DNA of 64,000 bases, from positions 1,612,001 through 1,676,000 of the forward strand of contig NC_092310.1 of the NCBI RefSeq assembly GCF_036785885.1, given 5' to 3'. The position numbers and the translations under genes were made by a program. Below the pieces are notes generated by a model that saw nothing but the letters and a program-made list of their open reading frames with translations, searched no databases and was not told the origin of the DNA. The DNA is from Coffea arabica. Lineage: Eukaryota; Streptophyta; Magnoliopsida; Gentianales; Rubiaceae. Below, in pieces: positions 13,594 through 24,497 of the stretch (positions within the stretch are counted from its first letter, which is position 1; the number at the start of each line of letters is the position of its first letter).

Positions 13594-14065
13594 TGGATTG
13601 ACGGATCAATGAGTAAGCCGATGCAGTGGAAAAAACACCCTAGTTCGTCAATGCCCATACCATTATATCATTGCCCCTATCGGTAGGAGGGTCAATCTCC
13701 AAAACCTGCCTAACCAATTCTCTATCCAAGAATTGATGGAGCATGTTCACATTCCAGGCCTACCGATCTACAAAATCAACCACCGAATGATCATGGAAAA
13801 CCTCCACCTTGTCGTAAAGCGCACCTGACCCCATCCAATTGTCATGTCAAAAATCCAAAGCGCCCTCCCGAACTACCCAACTAATATTCTCCGTCCCAAA
13901 ATGCTGCATTGTGACGATCCTCTGCCAAGCTTGGGATCCCCGAAGCCCAATATCAGCAAGACAAGGGTGCTGGCCTGCGCAATACTTCTGGGACATAAAC
14001 TTTGCCCATAATAATTGTTGTTGCCGAAATTTCCACCAGAGTTTAATGGAAAATGAGTCGTAGAC

Positions 14066-15748
14066 CTACTTCAACCCCCGCAGGCCTACACCCCCTTCAT
14101 CCTTCGGCCGACATAGATCTGCCCAACATATCCAATGGAACTTGTCCCCGGAATTCGAAGATCTCCACAAGAACTTGGCGAACAATTTCTCTATGACCAT
14201 CAACATCTTTTTTGGAGGAGACGCGGCTGCCATCAAGTGAATTGGCATAGAGGCTAACACGCTCTAAATCAACACCATCTTGCCCCCTGGCGATAAAATC
14301 TGATTCTTCCAACTCAAAATCCGATTCGCCACCGCATTGTATGTATCCGTATAGTAAACCTTCTTGCTCCTTCCGGTATACAAGGGACAACCAAGGTACC
14401 GTATCAGAAAGGCTCGTTTATTATACCCCAGTATTTGGTTAACAACCGCTGCCCTTTGAAATGGTGCCTGTGGATGAGTAAGGAAACAACTCTTCTGATG
14501 GTTGATTCGCTGACCTGATGCCTCACTATAATCATTCAGAACCCGTTTAATCAGACGTAGGGATGATTTGCCTCCACTGGAAAAGATAATCACGTCATCA
14601 GCCAATGCCAAATACGTAATTATAGGACAATAAGGAGGTACTTTAAACGGAGTAAATCCCCTTTATGTGGGTAGCGTGTTGAGGGCTCTAGACAACACCT
14701 CAGCTCCAATAACGAATAAGACTAGTGAAATGGGATCCCCTTACCGTAAACCCCGTGAAGATCTAAAAAAGCCGTGCGAACCGCCATTAACAAGTACCGA
14801 GAACCACACATTCGATATTAAACGCTAGATCATGTCTATCCAGGTCTCACTGAATCCGAAATACCGTAGCACCTGTAGGAGAAAGGGACATGAGACTTTA
14901 TCATAAGCCTTTATCATATCTAATTTGATGACCACGTTGCCACCCCGATTTGATTTCCCGATATCGGCTACTAACTCCTAAGGTAACAAGAAATTATCTG
15001 TAATCTGCCTCTCTTGGACAAATCCGCTTTGCTATGGAGATATAATCCGGGGTAATGTCATCGCCAACCTTGCCGATAACAGTTTGGAGATGATTTTGTT
15101 AGTAAAGTTGCACAAACTGATTGGCCGAAAATGGTTAAAATCTTGGGGGTTCTCCACTTTGGGCAGCAACATAATTGAGGTAGCCGTGATACTCCTAGGT
15201 AGTTCAGCACCGCAGAAAAAATTGACAACCGCCCGATATATATCCGATGCCACCACCTCCCAAGTAAAGATAAAGAATTTCCCTGTAAACCCGTCTGGGC
15301 CTGCTGCGCTCTCTCCATCCATAGCAAAGACTATGTCTTTAATTTCTGTAAAAGATGGAATGTCTGTTAATCGTGAGTTTTCCTGGTCCGTTATCAGTTT
15401 AGGTATGATCTCCAGACCGGTAAGGGAGGGAAAATCCCCCTCTGTTGTGAAAAACTCCTTAAAGAAACCCACCGCTGCCTCCCCAATTTGGCATTCCCCC
15501 TCGATCCATTTTCCAGCGGTACCTCTAACTCGATGAATTACTGCCCTACGCCTCCTTTCTGTAACCAAGGAGTGAAAATATTTGGTGTTCCTATCTCCGT
15601 CCGAAAGCCACTTAACCCGCGCCTTTTGTCTCCAAAAACCCTCTTGAACTATAAGCGCTCGGCGCAACCGAGCCCGAGCATGATGTAACTCGCTCCGTCG
15701 CTGCTCAGTAGGATCCAAGTCGTATGCTGTCTCAGCCTCGGTTACCAC
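14066..15748 (-). pseudogene. LINE reverse transcriptase (ORF2), broken
   Basis: Minus-strand pieces are 15748-15032, 14611-14264 and 14390-14066 (the last two in different frames). The first contains the YFHSLVTERRR motif, the SAAGPDGF block and HFRPISLCNFTNKIISK, all typical of L1-clade RT. The second begins ALADDVIIFS, the position of the catalytic FADD motif with F changed to L. A gap at 14612-15031 holds RT text in other frames with stops. It is non-functional. Confidence 0.8.
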
Positions 15749-15928
15749 ATGCTCTGCACTACATGCCCCTTAAAAAATATCTCCGAATGTCGTCCTAGAC
15801 CATTTCTTGAGGGCATTTTTAACATTTCTCAACTTCGAGGCCAATACTTGCAAAGGAGAGCCATTGACTGGATGAGTCCAACAATCCTTGATAACCCCCA
15901 GCAAACTAGGATGAGTGGTCCAGATGTT

Positions 15929-16234
15929 TTAAAAACGAAACGGCCTGGGTTTGTTGTCTAGTCTCGTATCCACCGATAGCAACAAAGGAGCATGATCCGA
16001 CGGGTCATGGCCTAAATGTTGCACCATGAATTGGTACGGAAGTTTCAATGCACGCCCGCACAGTAGTAAGCGATCCAGACGCTTCCAGATCTGCACCGTT
16101 CCAAAACGATTATTACACCAGGTATACCTTGACCCAGAGAATCCCGCATCACTGACACCGGCTAGCGCCATAAAATTAAGAAAGTCTGATCCCTCCGACG
16201 GTCTAAATGGCAATCCACCCCTCTGATATTCCAA
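15929..16234 (-). pseudogene. LINE apurinic-type endonuclease, C-terminal remnant
   Basis: The minus-strand frame shows FSGSRYTWCNN, then WKRLDRLL and DPSDHAPLLL, the C-terminal motifs of the exonuclease-endonuclease-phosphatase domain of plant LINE ORF2. The N-terminal catalytic part is missing. Upstream DNA to 16497 reads as degenerate linker sequence. Confidence 0.75.
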
Positions 16235-16497
16235 AAAAGTAACTTAATCACCAGAAATGACAGAAAAAGAATTTGTTGAAGAACTAACCATGGAGCGTAG
16301 TGTTCTATCTGATGGGAGACCAGCCCGGAGACCACGCGACCTTGCAGCCATTCGCTTCTTACGAACCACCTCTTCCTATTCCAGGATACCAGAAACCGAC
16401 CCCATGTCTATATGCCCGGTCTCTAGTGATGACTCCTCCTGTCGGACAAGATCCTTGCCTCTAGGGGATAGGGTACCGACCCTTCGTTGAGTATCCT

Positions 16498-18253
16498 GTA
16501 TGACATAATGTAGTCATAAATCATGAATTAATTCTCTTGGAAATATAAAGGGACATCCACACTTTTAGTTGTTTCATAACACTCCCTCTTGGATGTCCAT
16601 TACACAGAGAATATGCCTCATTAAAACTTTACTAGGAAAAAATTCATCAGGACAAAAATCCTAGTGAAGGAAAAAGAGTACATTATTCCTGTGTATTAAT
16701 TTCTTCCCCTGATACAAACATCATTTGAGATCTCTTAATCGTTACATTCCAATACTCTTCACCAATTTCTCAAATGATGCAGTTGACAATGCCTTAGTAA
16801 ATAAATCCGCTAAATTATTATCTGATCGGATTTGTTGCACATCAATTTCACCATTCTTTTGCAAATCATGAGTAAAAAAGAATTTTGGTGAAATATACTT
16901 TGTTCTATCTCCTTTAATATATCCTCCTTTCAATTGGGTTATACGAGCTGCATTATCTTCATATAATATAGTTGGAGAATTTTCTTTTTCGGAGGATAAC
17001 CCACAACTCTTCCGAATAAAGTGGATCATTGATTTTAACCAAACACATTCTCGACTGGTTTCATGCATTGCTATTATTTCAGCATGATTCGATAAATTGG
17101 CAGTTAATGATTGTTTTGTAGATTGCCAAGAAATAGCTGTACCTCCATATGTAAATAGGTAACCAGTTTGAGATCTTGCTTTATGCGGGTCAGATAAATA
17201 CCCAGCATCAGCATAGCCAACCAATTCAGATTTGAATTTATTTGAATAAAATAAACCAAGATCAATTGTTCCTTGGAGATAGCGAAAAATATGTTTAATA
17301 CCATTCCAATGTCGTCTTGTGGGCGAGGAACTAAATCTTGCTAATAAATTTACTACAAATAATATATCAGGTCTTGTACAATTAGCAAGATACATTAGTG
17401 CACCAATTGCATGAGATATGGTATTTCAGGATTAAGTATCTCTTCATTTTCCTCGCGTGGTCTAAAAAGATCCTTATTAGGATCTAATGATCTGACGACC
17501 ATTGGGGTATTTAATGTATGTGTTTTATCCATATAAAATCGCTTTAATACCTTCTCAGTATAAGCAGTTTTGTGGACAAAAATTATACCTTTCAAATGCT
17601 CAATTTGTAAACCAAGACAAAATTTTGTCTTTCCAAAATCTTTGATCTCAAATTCTTTCTTCAAATATTCAACACTATTTTGAATCTCTTCAGGAGTTCC
17701 AATCAAATTTAGATCATCAACATATATAGCAATTATCACAAAATTTGATCCATTTTTCTTGATAAAAATACATGGACATATTGGATCATTGGTATAATCT
17801 TCTTTAGTTAGACATTCATTGAGGCGGTTATACCACATACGTCCAGATTGTTTGAACCCATACAAAAATCTTTGTAATTTAATAGAATAAATATCTTTAG
17901 GATTTGATTTGCATGCTTCAGGCATGTTGAATCTTTCGGGGATTCTCATATAAATATTATTTTCAAGATTTCCATATAAATATGCAGTAATGACGTCCAT
18001 TAGACGCATATCTAGTTTTTCATATAATGCAAAACTCACAAGATATCTAAATGTATAGCATCCACTACAGATGAATACGTTTCATCACAATTAAATCCAA
18101 GCTTTTGTGAAAATCCTTGGGTTACAAGTCTTGCTTTATACCTTACAATTTCATTTTTCTCATTTCTTTTTCTCACAAATATCCATTTATATCCTACTGG
18201 CTTTACACCTTCAGGTGTTTGGACTACAGGTCCAAAAACTTTTCTTTTAACCA
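16498..18253 (-). mobile_element. Ty1/copia fragment A: reverse transcriptase, RNase H and truncated 3' LTR
   Basis: Minus-strand pol ends at 16742. It is followed by a polypurine tract (ccaagagggag) and then TGTTATGAAACAAC, the start of a 3' LTR at 16581 that is cut by the LINE near 16498. At 18253 the minus-strand RT abruptly meets plus-strand integrase of the same family, so the element was internally inverted. Confidence 0.8.
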
Positions 18254-18263
18254 ATGAGTCCAA
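16742..18263 (-). pseudogene. copia pol: reverse transcriptase and RNase H, frameshifted
   Basis: Three minus-strand frames (18263-18036, 18039-17395, 17395-16742) follow each other with frame changes. Recognisable motifs are VGYKWIF and YKARLVTQGF, the RT core IYVDDLNLIGT (catalytic YVDD), LGLQIEH, and the RNase H segment GYADAGYLSDP...TGYLF...AISWQS, ending in DLFTKALSTASFEKLV. This is a Ty1/copia RVT_2 plus RNase H. Frameshifts make it non-functional. A second copy of the RT part is at 37428-38230. Confidence 0.85.
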
Positions 18264-18761
18264 TTAGGCCGACAAGTTATCATACTTATTCTCCCCTACA
18301 AGTAATTTTTGGTTATGAGCCAAATATTTTTCATTTACAAATATTTGGTTGTGCGGTGTATGTCCCAATTGCACTGCCCCAACGTCGTAAATTGGGCTCC
18401 CAAAGAAGATTGGGGATATATGTCGGTTATGAATCACCTTCAATTATTAAGTATATAGAACCATTAATAGGTGATTTATTTACTGCGAGATTTGTAGATT
18501 GTCATTTTGATGAATCACATTTTTCGATTAGGAGGAGATAAAAATCAACCGAAAAAAGAAATCACTTGGAAAATATCATTGAATCTCATTGATTCTCGTT
18601 GCAAAAAATTGCAAATCAATTACCGGATGCATTTAATGACTCCAGAAGAGTTACTAAATCACATATTCCTGCTGAAAATGCTCCGATTAAAATCGATGTC
18701 CCTGAAGGACAAATTACAAGTGCTAATGAGTCTAAAGTTGTGTCAATGTGAAATGGTTTGA
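18254..18761 (+). pseudogene. copia integrase C-terminal fragment, copy A
   Basis: The plus-strand frame 18254-18541 reads RPTSYHTYSPLQVIFGYEPN, then LQIFGCAVYVPIALPQRRK and GIYVGYESPSIIKYIEPLIGDLF, the integrase C-terminal region of copia elements. A frameshift near 18535 leads to the linker (18507-18761) that normally joins integrase to RT. It points opposite to the adjoining RT. The same arrangement occurs at 38243-38736. Confidence 0.8.
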
Positions 18762-19386
18762 AGAATTTTTATAGAGATTTTAGAACATATTTGCTATGCA
18801 TTTAATTTTAGTTCACATTTTGTTTCATTTGAAAATTTTAAATATAACTATTTAAAACATAAAGGACCATGTTGCTCAAAAGTTAAAAAATTATGGACCA
18901 AAATTATAAAATTAAAACTTTTGACTAATCCCAATTTGTTTTTCACCATTAAATATTGTAATATTTAGTTGTTCTAAATATGCCTAAAATTAAAAACTTT
19001 GGGCATTGCATTTGTATTGGTTGAAATATTAGGGTCTAGTTTTGCACATCAACTAAACATTGGGATAAAAAATGTAGTTCTCTCTTATATTTAGGCCAAG
19101 TAGATGAATAGAATATCATAAAGAGTTGAGCCTTGATTTTTTTCTCCTTTTTTTTTCTTCTCAAAAGAAGCCAATAGTAAACACGGGTTTTATGCTAAAT
19201 TGTAATAGTTTTAATCTTAAATGTAAAGGCTGAAAAGCAAATTGGTATTTGAGTAATTTCTTTTAGATCAATTATCTTTTTTTTTATAAAAAAATCTCTT
19301 ATCTATGTTTGTTGATAAATGAATCGGTATTTTAGTGAATATTTTTATTGATATTTGGATAGATTATCTTTAACATGAAAACTACT
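18762..19386. other. Duplicated spacer, no gene seen
   Basis: AT-rich sequence, nearly identical to 38737-39380. It may be internal retroelement DNA, but nothing identifies it. Confidence 0.4.
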
Positions 19387-21830
19387 TTATATGCAATACC
19401 ACTTTTTGTTTTTTATGGCAAACCGAAGCAACAAAATATAAACAATGGTTACTACTCCCTTCCAAGCTGATTGAGGATTACAAAACCAAGGGATTCTATC
19501 TAAATTTAGCATGCCTAACCAACTTTGTAAATTGAGAAGATTGTACGTTTTACTTGTCTGGATAGAGCTAGTTAGATTTGCCAAAGCATCTGCCACAGAA
19601 TTTGTTAATCTTAATGTGCGAGTTGACGGGTATTTTACATACGTACAAGTTAAAAAAAAATCGAATTACACCCGTTCACTGCAAGTATACAGGTCAACTA
19701 GTAGTTTAGGGTATATATCGGGTCGATCCCAAAGGGAAGAGTGAACAATTACCGGTATTACTAAAGTTTCTCTATTATTTAGACTATCAATGAATTATAA
19801 CAAATTTAACCTACTGAAATTATACAAAATAACAAATAAAAGCTCCTTAAGTTGTGGTATCCCTAACTACTCATACAAGTGCTATATTTGGATAATTGAA
19901 TACTACATCTAGGCTAGTTATGGTGTAATTTCCTTAAACATGTGAAACCTACTTTCGTAGTGAATCAACTATACCCATAACTAATCCATACCTATTTTCA
20001 TGGTTATGAAATTAGGTACAAGTTCATTTCTTCAATGAAATTACATGAAATGAATCACTAAAAACCACATAAGTGCACCTCTACTTTCGTGAGTGTACTC
20101 CCTATGTTTAGCACTTCTTGAACTAGTGTTAAATCTCAATTTTCATTGCAGAAACAACACCTTAGATAATCACAATTAATGGTACCAGATTAATCATGAT
20201 TTAAAGAGCCAAAGTGCTAAATAACTTGCTCAAATCATAGCAATCAAATAACCAAATAATAAACACTAACAATTATAGAAAGTTCAACCAAACCCAAGGC
20301 ATAAACTTTAGAGACACATATTGAACACAAAATTCAGAACTTGTATATTAACTAAACTTGGAATCAAGTACAAAAGATAAAGAGTTTGGAATGAATGTAA
20401 CCCTTGTCACATGAGTTCATCTCCTTGCCTTCTTCATCCTCCATTTTCTTCTTCATCTAGCTAATAAACAAGAATGGATAACACTCTATTCTATACTAAC
20501 CTACTGCTACTACTCAGAAAATGCAAGAGCTACATCTCTGCACTCCAAACTTCTCCCGTATGTCTCTCATCTCTTTCTCTATCATCTCTCTCTTACTTCT
20601 TGCAATGAATTTAGCTATTTAATGATGAAAGGTGGTCAAGAAATGAAGCTTTACACTTTCTCCTTATAGCTGGTAATGTTTCTCACATGTCTAGCATCGC
20701 ATGTGAGTTGGTGGAGGTGAAATTGAGTTTTACGCGTACATAGCAGCCTTTTCTGACCACAATCCGGCCATGAATCCGGCCACAAATCCGGCCAAATTCC
20801 GGCCGGATTGCTACAGTAAATCTGGGCTGCTACAGTGATCCGAGCTGCTACAGTACCTCGGATCCGTATGGATCCGAGCTCAGTTCCACTAACCTAGAAA
20901 CATCCGAGGGTTCGGATGAATAGTGGATCCGAGTGTGGATCACTTGCTCTGTTTTTGGCCCAAATTGAACCGATCTTTCCTTGATGTTAGAGGCTGAACC
21001 AGCTCATGTCTAAAACATGAAAGTTATAGTCTTTTGAGTTATCTTTCCAATGCATCAAGAATCACCTCATTTGGATCTGTGTAGGCTGAGATATGACTGA
21101 AATACCCTTGCCTGCTCCATGCCTTGTTTCAGTTTCGACCAATAGCAATTGACTCTGTACTTCGGCTTTTTGACCTGGAAAACCTTCAAACTGGATTCAG
21201 ATGTCTTCACCAAAGTTGTAGATCTATCTCTTATCTTCAAATGGGTTCAAGAATCATCCCAATCCGATCATTATAGCTCAAGTTTTAGTCGAAATACGAA
21301 AATGTGTCAAAACTGTCAAAATACACAAAATCCTACTAAAAAGTGATAAAAACCTCATTTAATCACTTAAAAGCATTTTTCACCAGTTATAGCCAAAATG
21401 ATTCATATTCTTCCAATAATATAACTAAAGTGACTAAAAATAATATAAAATATTATACAATTATTACGTAAATTAGTCACTTATCACGAGTAAAAGTGAA
21501 ATTTCTTTCCTTGAATCATACTCTTAATTTGGTGGAGAATGGTAATGACCTTCTAGGGAACTATTGTCTTGCCCTATCATTTGCACCAAAATCTTGGAAC
21601 CTATGTCCACCTCCACCTGATAGTAACCTTGAATGAGGCAAAAGCTGCATACACCATCTAAAAGCGCTAGACATTCAGCCTCCGTATTAGTTTTAAGGCT
21701 GAAGAAAATTGAAAACCCCAATAATTTATTACCAAAATTGTCGCGTATAATCCTCACTCCTTCTGAAGGTCCTGGATTACCCAAAAAAGATCCATCTACA
21801 TTCAGCTTTAGAGCGTGAACTATTTCTTGT
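19387..21830 (-). pseudogene. RNase H-like (RVT_3) fragment split by a solo LTR, copy A
   Basis: The minus-strand frame 21784-21524 reads GNPGPSEGVRIIRDNFGNKL, then TNTEAECLALLDGV and VEVDIGSKILVQMI. After the LTR, the remaining end (19596-19387) begins MADALANLTSS. These are the N- and C-terminal parts of an RVT_3 RNase H fold of LINE type. Copy B (39387-39988) shows the uninterrupted arrangement, though frameshifted. No RT is nearby, so this is an orphan fragment. Confidence 0.65.
19624..21486. mobile_element. Solo LTR inserted in copy A of the duplication
   Basis: Begins TGACGGGTATTTTAC and ends GTCACTTATCA, with perfect 5-bp repeats cgagt at 19619-19623 and 21487-21491. Copy B keeps the empty site (atgtgcgagtaaaagtg near 39688), which proves the boundaries and dates the insertion after the duplication. 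It is 1863 bp and closely similar to 4972-6718, with an extra about 120-bp segment rich in tacagt and gatccga words near 20815-20935. Confidence 0.9.
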
Positions 21831-22354
21831 GCATATTATTTCCAGCACGATCTAAATTGGTTAACAAGGAGGAATAGTTGAGGTGCATAAGTGCTCCATT
21901 GAGTTCAATCTAAACACAGTGTAAACTGACTACATCTCATAGAACTATAAAAATCTCCCCTTTTTTTTAACAACTTTTGGGTGCAATTAGTTTGCACACA
22001 TTGTTTGTCACCCTAAACCTTAAAATTTGTTTCAAGGCATGGTCATATAGATGAATGTCAGCAGAAACTTATACTTAAGCAACGAAAACAAACTAAATTT
22101 AATGATTGAATTCAGTTTGATGCTTCAGTTTGAAATGTAAAATCTGACAAATGAATGAAATCCGACAGCGAGTCAATAATACCATAATAGCTCTCTTGTA
22201 ATGTTGTAACTTTTACTTGTCTTCATTATCCTTGTTTCACACACTTCATCTCAGAATTCATTTGATTTATTACATGATCTTCCATCACAATAACGATGTT
22301 CAATGCCATTTTTAAATCAGAAGTACTAAAGTGTGGTGGAAATGGTGAGATGAT
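21831..22354. other. Spacer 3' of RNase T2 copy A
   Basis: Shared with copy B (40023-40556). It may contain the 3' untranslated region of the RNase gene. No other feature seen. Confidence 0.4.
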
Positions 22355-22635
22355 TTATGTAGGGAAACTTATCGTGCCACAACTCCCAGTTCGCAGAAAT
22401 TGTGAAGGACAATCAATAATCGTTGTCATAGTAGCAGTGAAACAAATGCCAATTTCTACCAAGGCTGGAGTTTGACGGGGAGGAGTTTGACGGGGAGGAG
22501 TCACACACATCAAATCTGGCACATGGTTACTGATAGCTCTGTAAATTGTAGAATTTACAGAACTTACGGTAGGATTGCTGCCGGGACATATATTGCCTGT
22601 GGCGAGATAGTTCAAAATATTATGTATTTGACTAA

Positions 22636-23579
22636 GGCTCCGTTTGATAACACTGAATCTGAATTTTGAATTCTGAATTCTGAATTATGAATACTGAAAT
22701 AATTAATTTGCTGAATTTTAAGCACTGAAAAGAGATATATGAATGTCTGAATCTTAATACTGAATCTATTTATATTGTAATATTCATAACTTAATGCTTA
22801 ATAAGCTAAATTGTACAATTTTGTCCTTCTATCTTTTAATCCAAAAAGGAAATAGAACTTATGATTTAATTAACTTAAAATTGTTAGGTATGAAAATGAC
22901 AATGATTGTGAAGAGCAATGCATATAATGACAATGTTTCTTTGTGTGGGAAAAGGGTATGGTTTCATCGTTTTGAGAATGAGAAAACGAGCTTGTAATAC
23001 TCCAAAAGCACGTTCAATTACATTTCTCAATCTTGCATGTGCTTGGTTAAAGCGTTCTTCTTTTGATCTTGGATGAGAAGCATTTCGAAAATCAGACAAC
23101 CAATATCTAATATTTCGATATGGTGTCATAAAGCCACGTGTGTGTGGATAAGCTGCATCACATAAATATTATTTATTTGCACAAAAAAAATATATCAAAA
23201 TATAAATATTTGTGAATGATAATTACTGCAAAAAAACACTATTGTTAAAAAAAATTTTGAATAGAAAATATCAGGTTGTTTTGTTTAATTAGATAAGGAT
23301 TTTGAATAGGGAGTATGAGGTTGTTTAATTAGATAAGGATTTTGAATGTAATTAACAAACAGGGATATATTTGTTAGATAAGATAAAGTAGTTGAAGTAA
23401 ATCTCTTGATTCTTATCAAATTAAGCATTCAGCTACGATTCTTGTGCTGAAAAAAATACATACAAATTCAGCACCACTTAATAAGTTCAACAGGTGAATT
23501 TTTATTTATCAAACACCCACAACATCTGAATGTCTGAATGAATTCAGTTTCAGCACTTTTTATGTTATCAAACAGGCAC
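22636..23579. mobile_element. PIF/Harbinger element inserted in RNase T2 copy A
   Basis: Inverted ends are GGCTCCGTTTGATAAC and, reverse-complemented, GTGCCTGTTTGATAAC. They are flanked by TAA at 22633-22635 and 23580-23582, the 3-bp target of this superfamily. Copy B has the empty site with a single TAA (near 40826). Internally it carries ctgaat-rich subterminal repeats and a transposase remnant. It is 944 bp. Confidence 0.88.
22884..23129 (-). pseudogene. Harbinger DDE transposase remnant
   Basis: An 81-codon minus-strand frame contains YWLSDFRNASHP, then FNQAHARLRNVIERAFGVLQ, RFLIL and a C-terminal IALHN, the last part of the DDE_Tnp_4 transposase of PIF/Harbinger elements. The catalytic N-terminal two thirds are absent, so it cannot transpose itself. 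Confidence 0.85.
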
Positions 23580-24173
23580 TAAGCTGAATAGTCCTGCTGA
23601 AGTATGTAGCTTCGGGATACATGTTTTCCGAGCACGTCCCATGCTCTTTCCATTCATGTTCCCAAAATGATTGAAACCTTGGCTCTTGAAAATTTTGCAA
23701 AGTTGGCGATGGTTTGGCCACCGTAAGTTTCTATTGTTCCAATCCTGGAAATTCTGCTTACAAGAATGATAATTACATTAGTGAATCTGTGTAAGTGCAT
23801 ATTTCATGTTCAAGACATAAGAAAGCCCTGTAGAAATTACCTGTAGTTTAGTATATGAAGTCTTTGTGCAATTTTGCAAAATTTTGGTGAAGTTGCCCGA
23901 CCAAAGACCATGGATTGTGAAAACGGTTGGTAGAGGGTTTCTTCGACGTCTGCTTGGATTAGCTGGATTAACAGTACAATAGCCTTTCGGCCATTGTTGC
24001 ACAAAAGTAAGGTACTGAAAGCTTGAGTTGAATGTTAGGGGGCAAAGCATGAGAATCAGAAGGACAAGTTTAAACACTATGCCCATCATCCCAACAACAG
24101 TATAGCAATTGGCACATAAAATTTTTGGTTGTGGAGAGTGGAAGATTATACTTCTATTAGGGATAACTGAGCC

Positions 24174-24181
24174 TATTTATA
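24174..24181 (-). promoter_or_regulatory. TATA box of RNase T2 copy A
   Basis: TATAAATA on the minus strand, 85 bp before the ATG at 24089. The same box is conserved in copy B. Confidence 0.6.
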
Positions 24182-24201
24182 GAACTGTTGATTAAATTTT
24201 A

Positions 24202-24497
24202 CTCCCTATGTCCCACTTTGTTAGGTTTATTTTACTTTTTCATTCTTCTAAATTATAATCCACTATTCAATTGAAGAATGTAATTAACTTATAATTTCTC
24301 TAAAATACTTTATTTTTAATGTAAGTTGTTATTGAGTATAACCAAACTTATTTAATGTAAAGCTAATTAGTTATACTCCATTTAATGTAAGGGAATTTTA
24401 GAAAGATAATACGCTAGATTTATTCTTCCAACAAAATTAATTAACTTTTCTTAAATTGTGTGGAAGAACAAACCAAACCTATAAAGTTCAAAAGCAG
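24202..24497. mobile_element. Stowaway-type MITE in the RNase promoter, copy A
   Basis: The left end CTCCCTATGTCCCACTTTG is the common plant Stowaway start. The right end (AAACCTATAAAGTTCAAAAGCAG) is a decayed inverted copy. TA dinucleotides flank it. It is 296 bp and lies just upstream of the TATA box. The counterpart is at 41380-41675. Confidence 0.5.

Larger units (their letters stand above)
12256..16497 (-). mobile_element. L1-like LINE (non-LTR retrotransposon), decayed
   Basis: Order on the minus strand is endonuclease remnant (16234-15929), reverse transcriptase (15748-14066), zinc-finger RT-associated segment (13593-13303), RNase H (13269-12528), then a 3' untranslated region ending in a poly(A) run seen as 11 T at 12256-12266. 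This is the layout of plant L1 elements. Several frameshifts and stops separate the parts, so it is dead. GC content is higher than in the flanks. The 5' end is cut near 16497, where it abuts a copia LTR fragment. Confidence 0.85.
22355..24089 (-). pseudogene. RNase T2 (S-RNase-like) pseudogene, copy A
   Basis: Exon 1 (24089-23841, 83 codons) encodes a signal peptide, the FQYLTFVQQWPKGYC block and the first active-site block FTIHGLW, where the usual following Pro is Ser. It ends at a CAG/GTAATT donor. Exon 2 starts at 23753 after GCAG and codes NFQDWNNRNLRWPN before a 1-nt frame loss. The second active-site block FWEHEWKEHGTCS is still readable about 23680-23640 in another frame. A Harbinger element (22636-23579) then splits the exon, and the C-terminal part continues at 22615-22355 with IGICFTATM. 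Frameshift and insertion make this copy non-functional. Copy B at 40557-41267 is the intact relative. Confidence 0.85.

Noticed and set aside
15084..15688. Plus-strand frames opposite the LINE reverse transcriptase
   Set aside because: Antisense shadows of the minus-strand RT.
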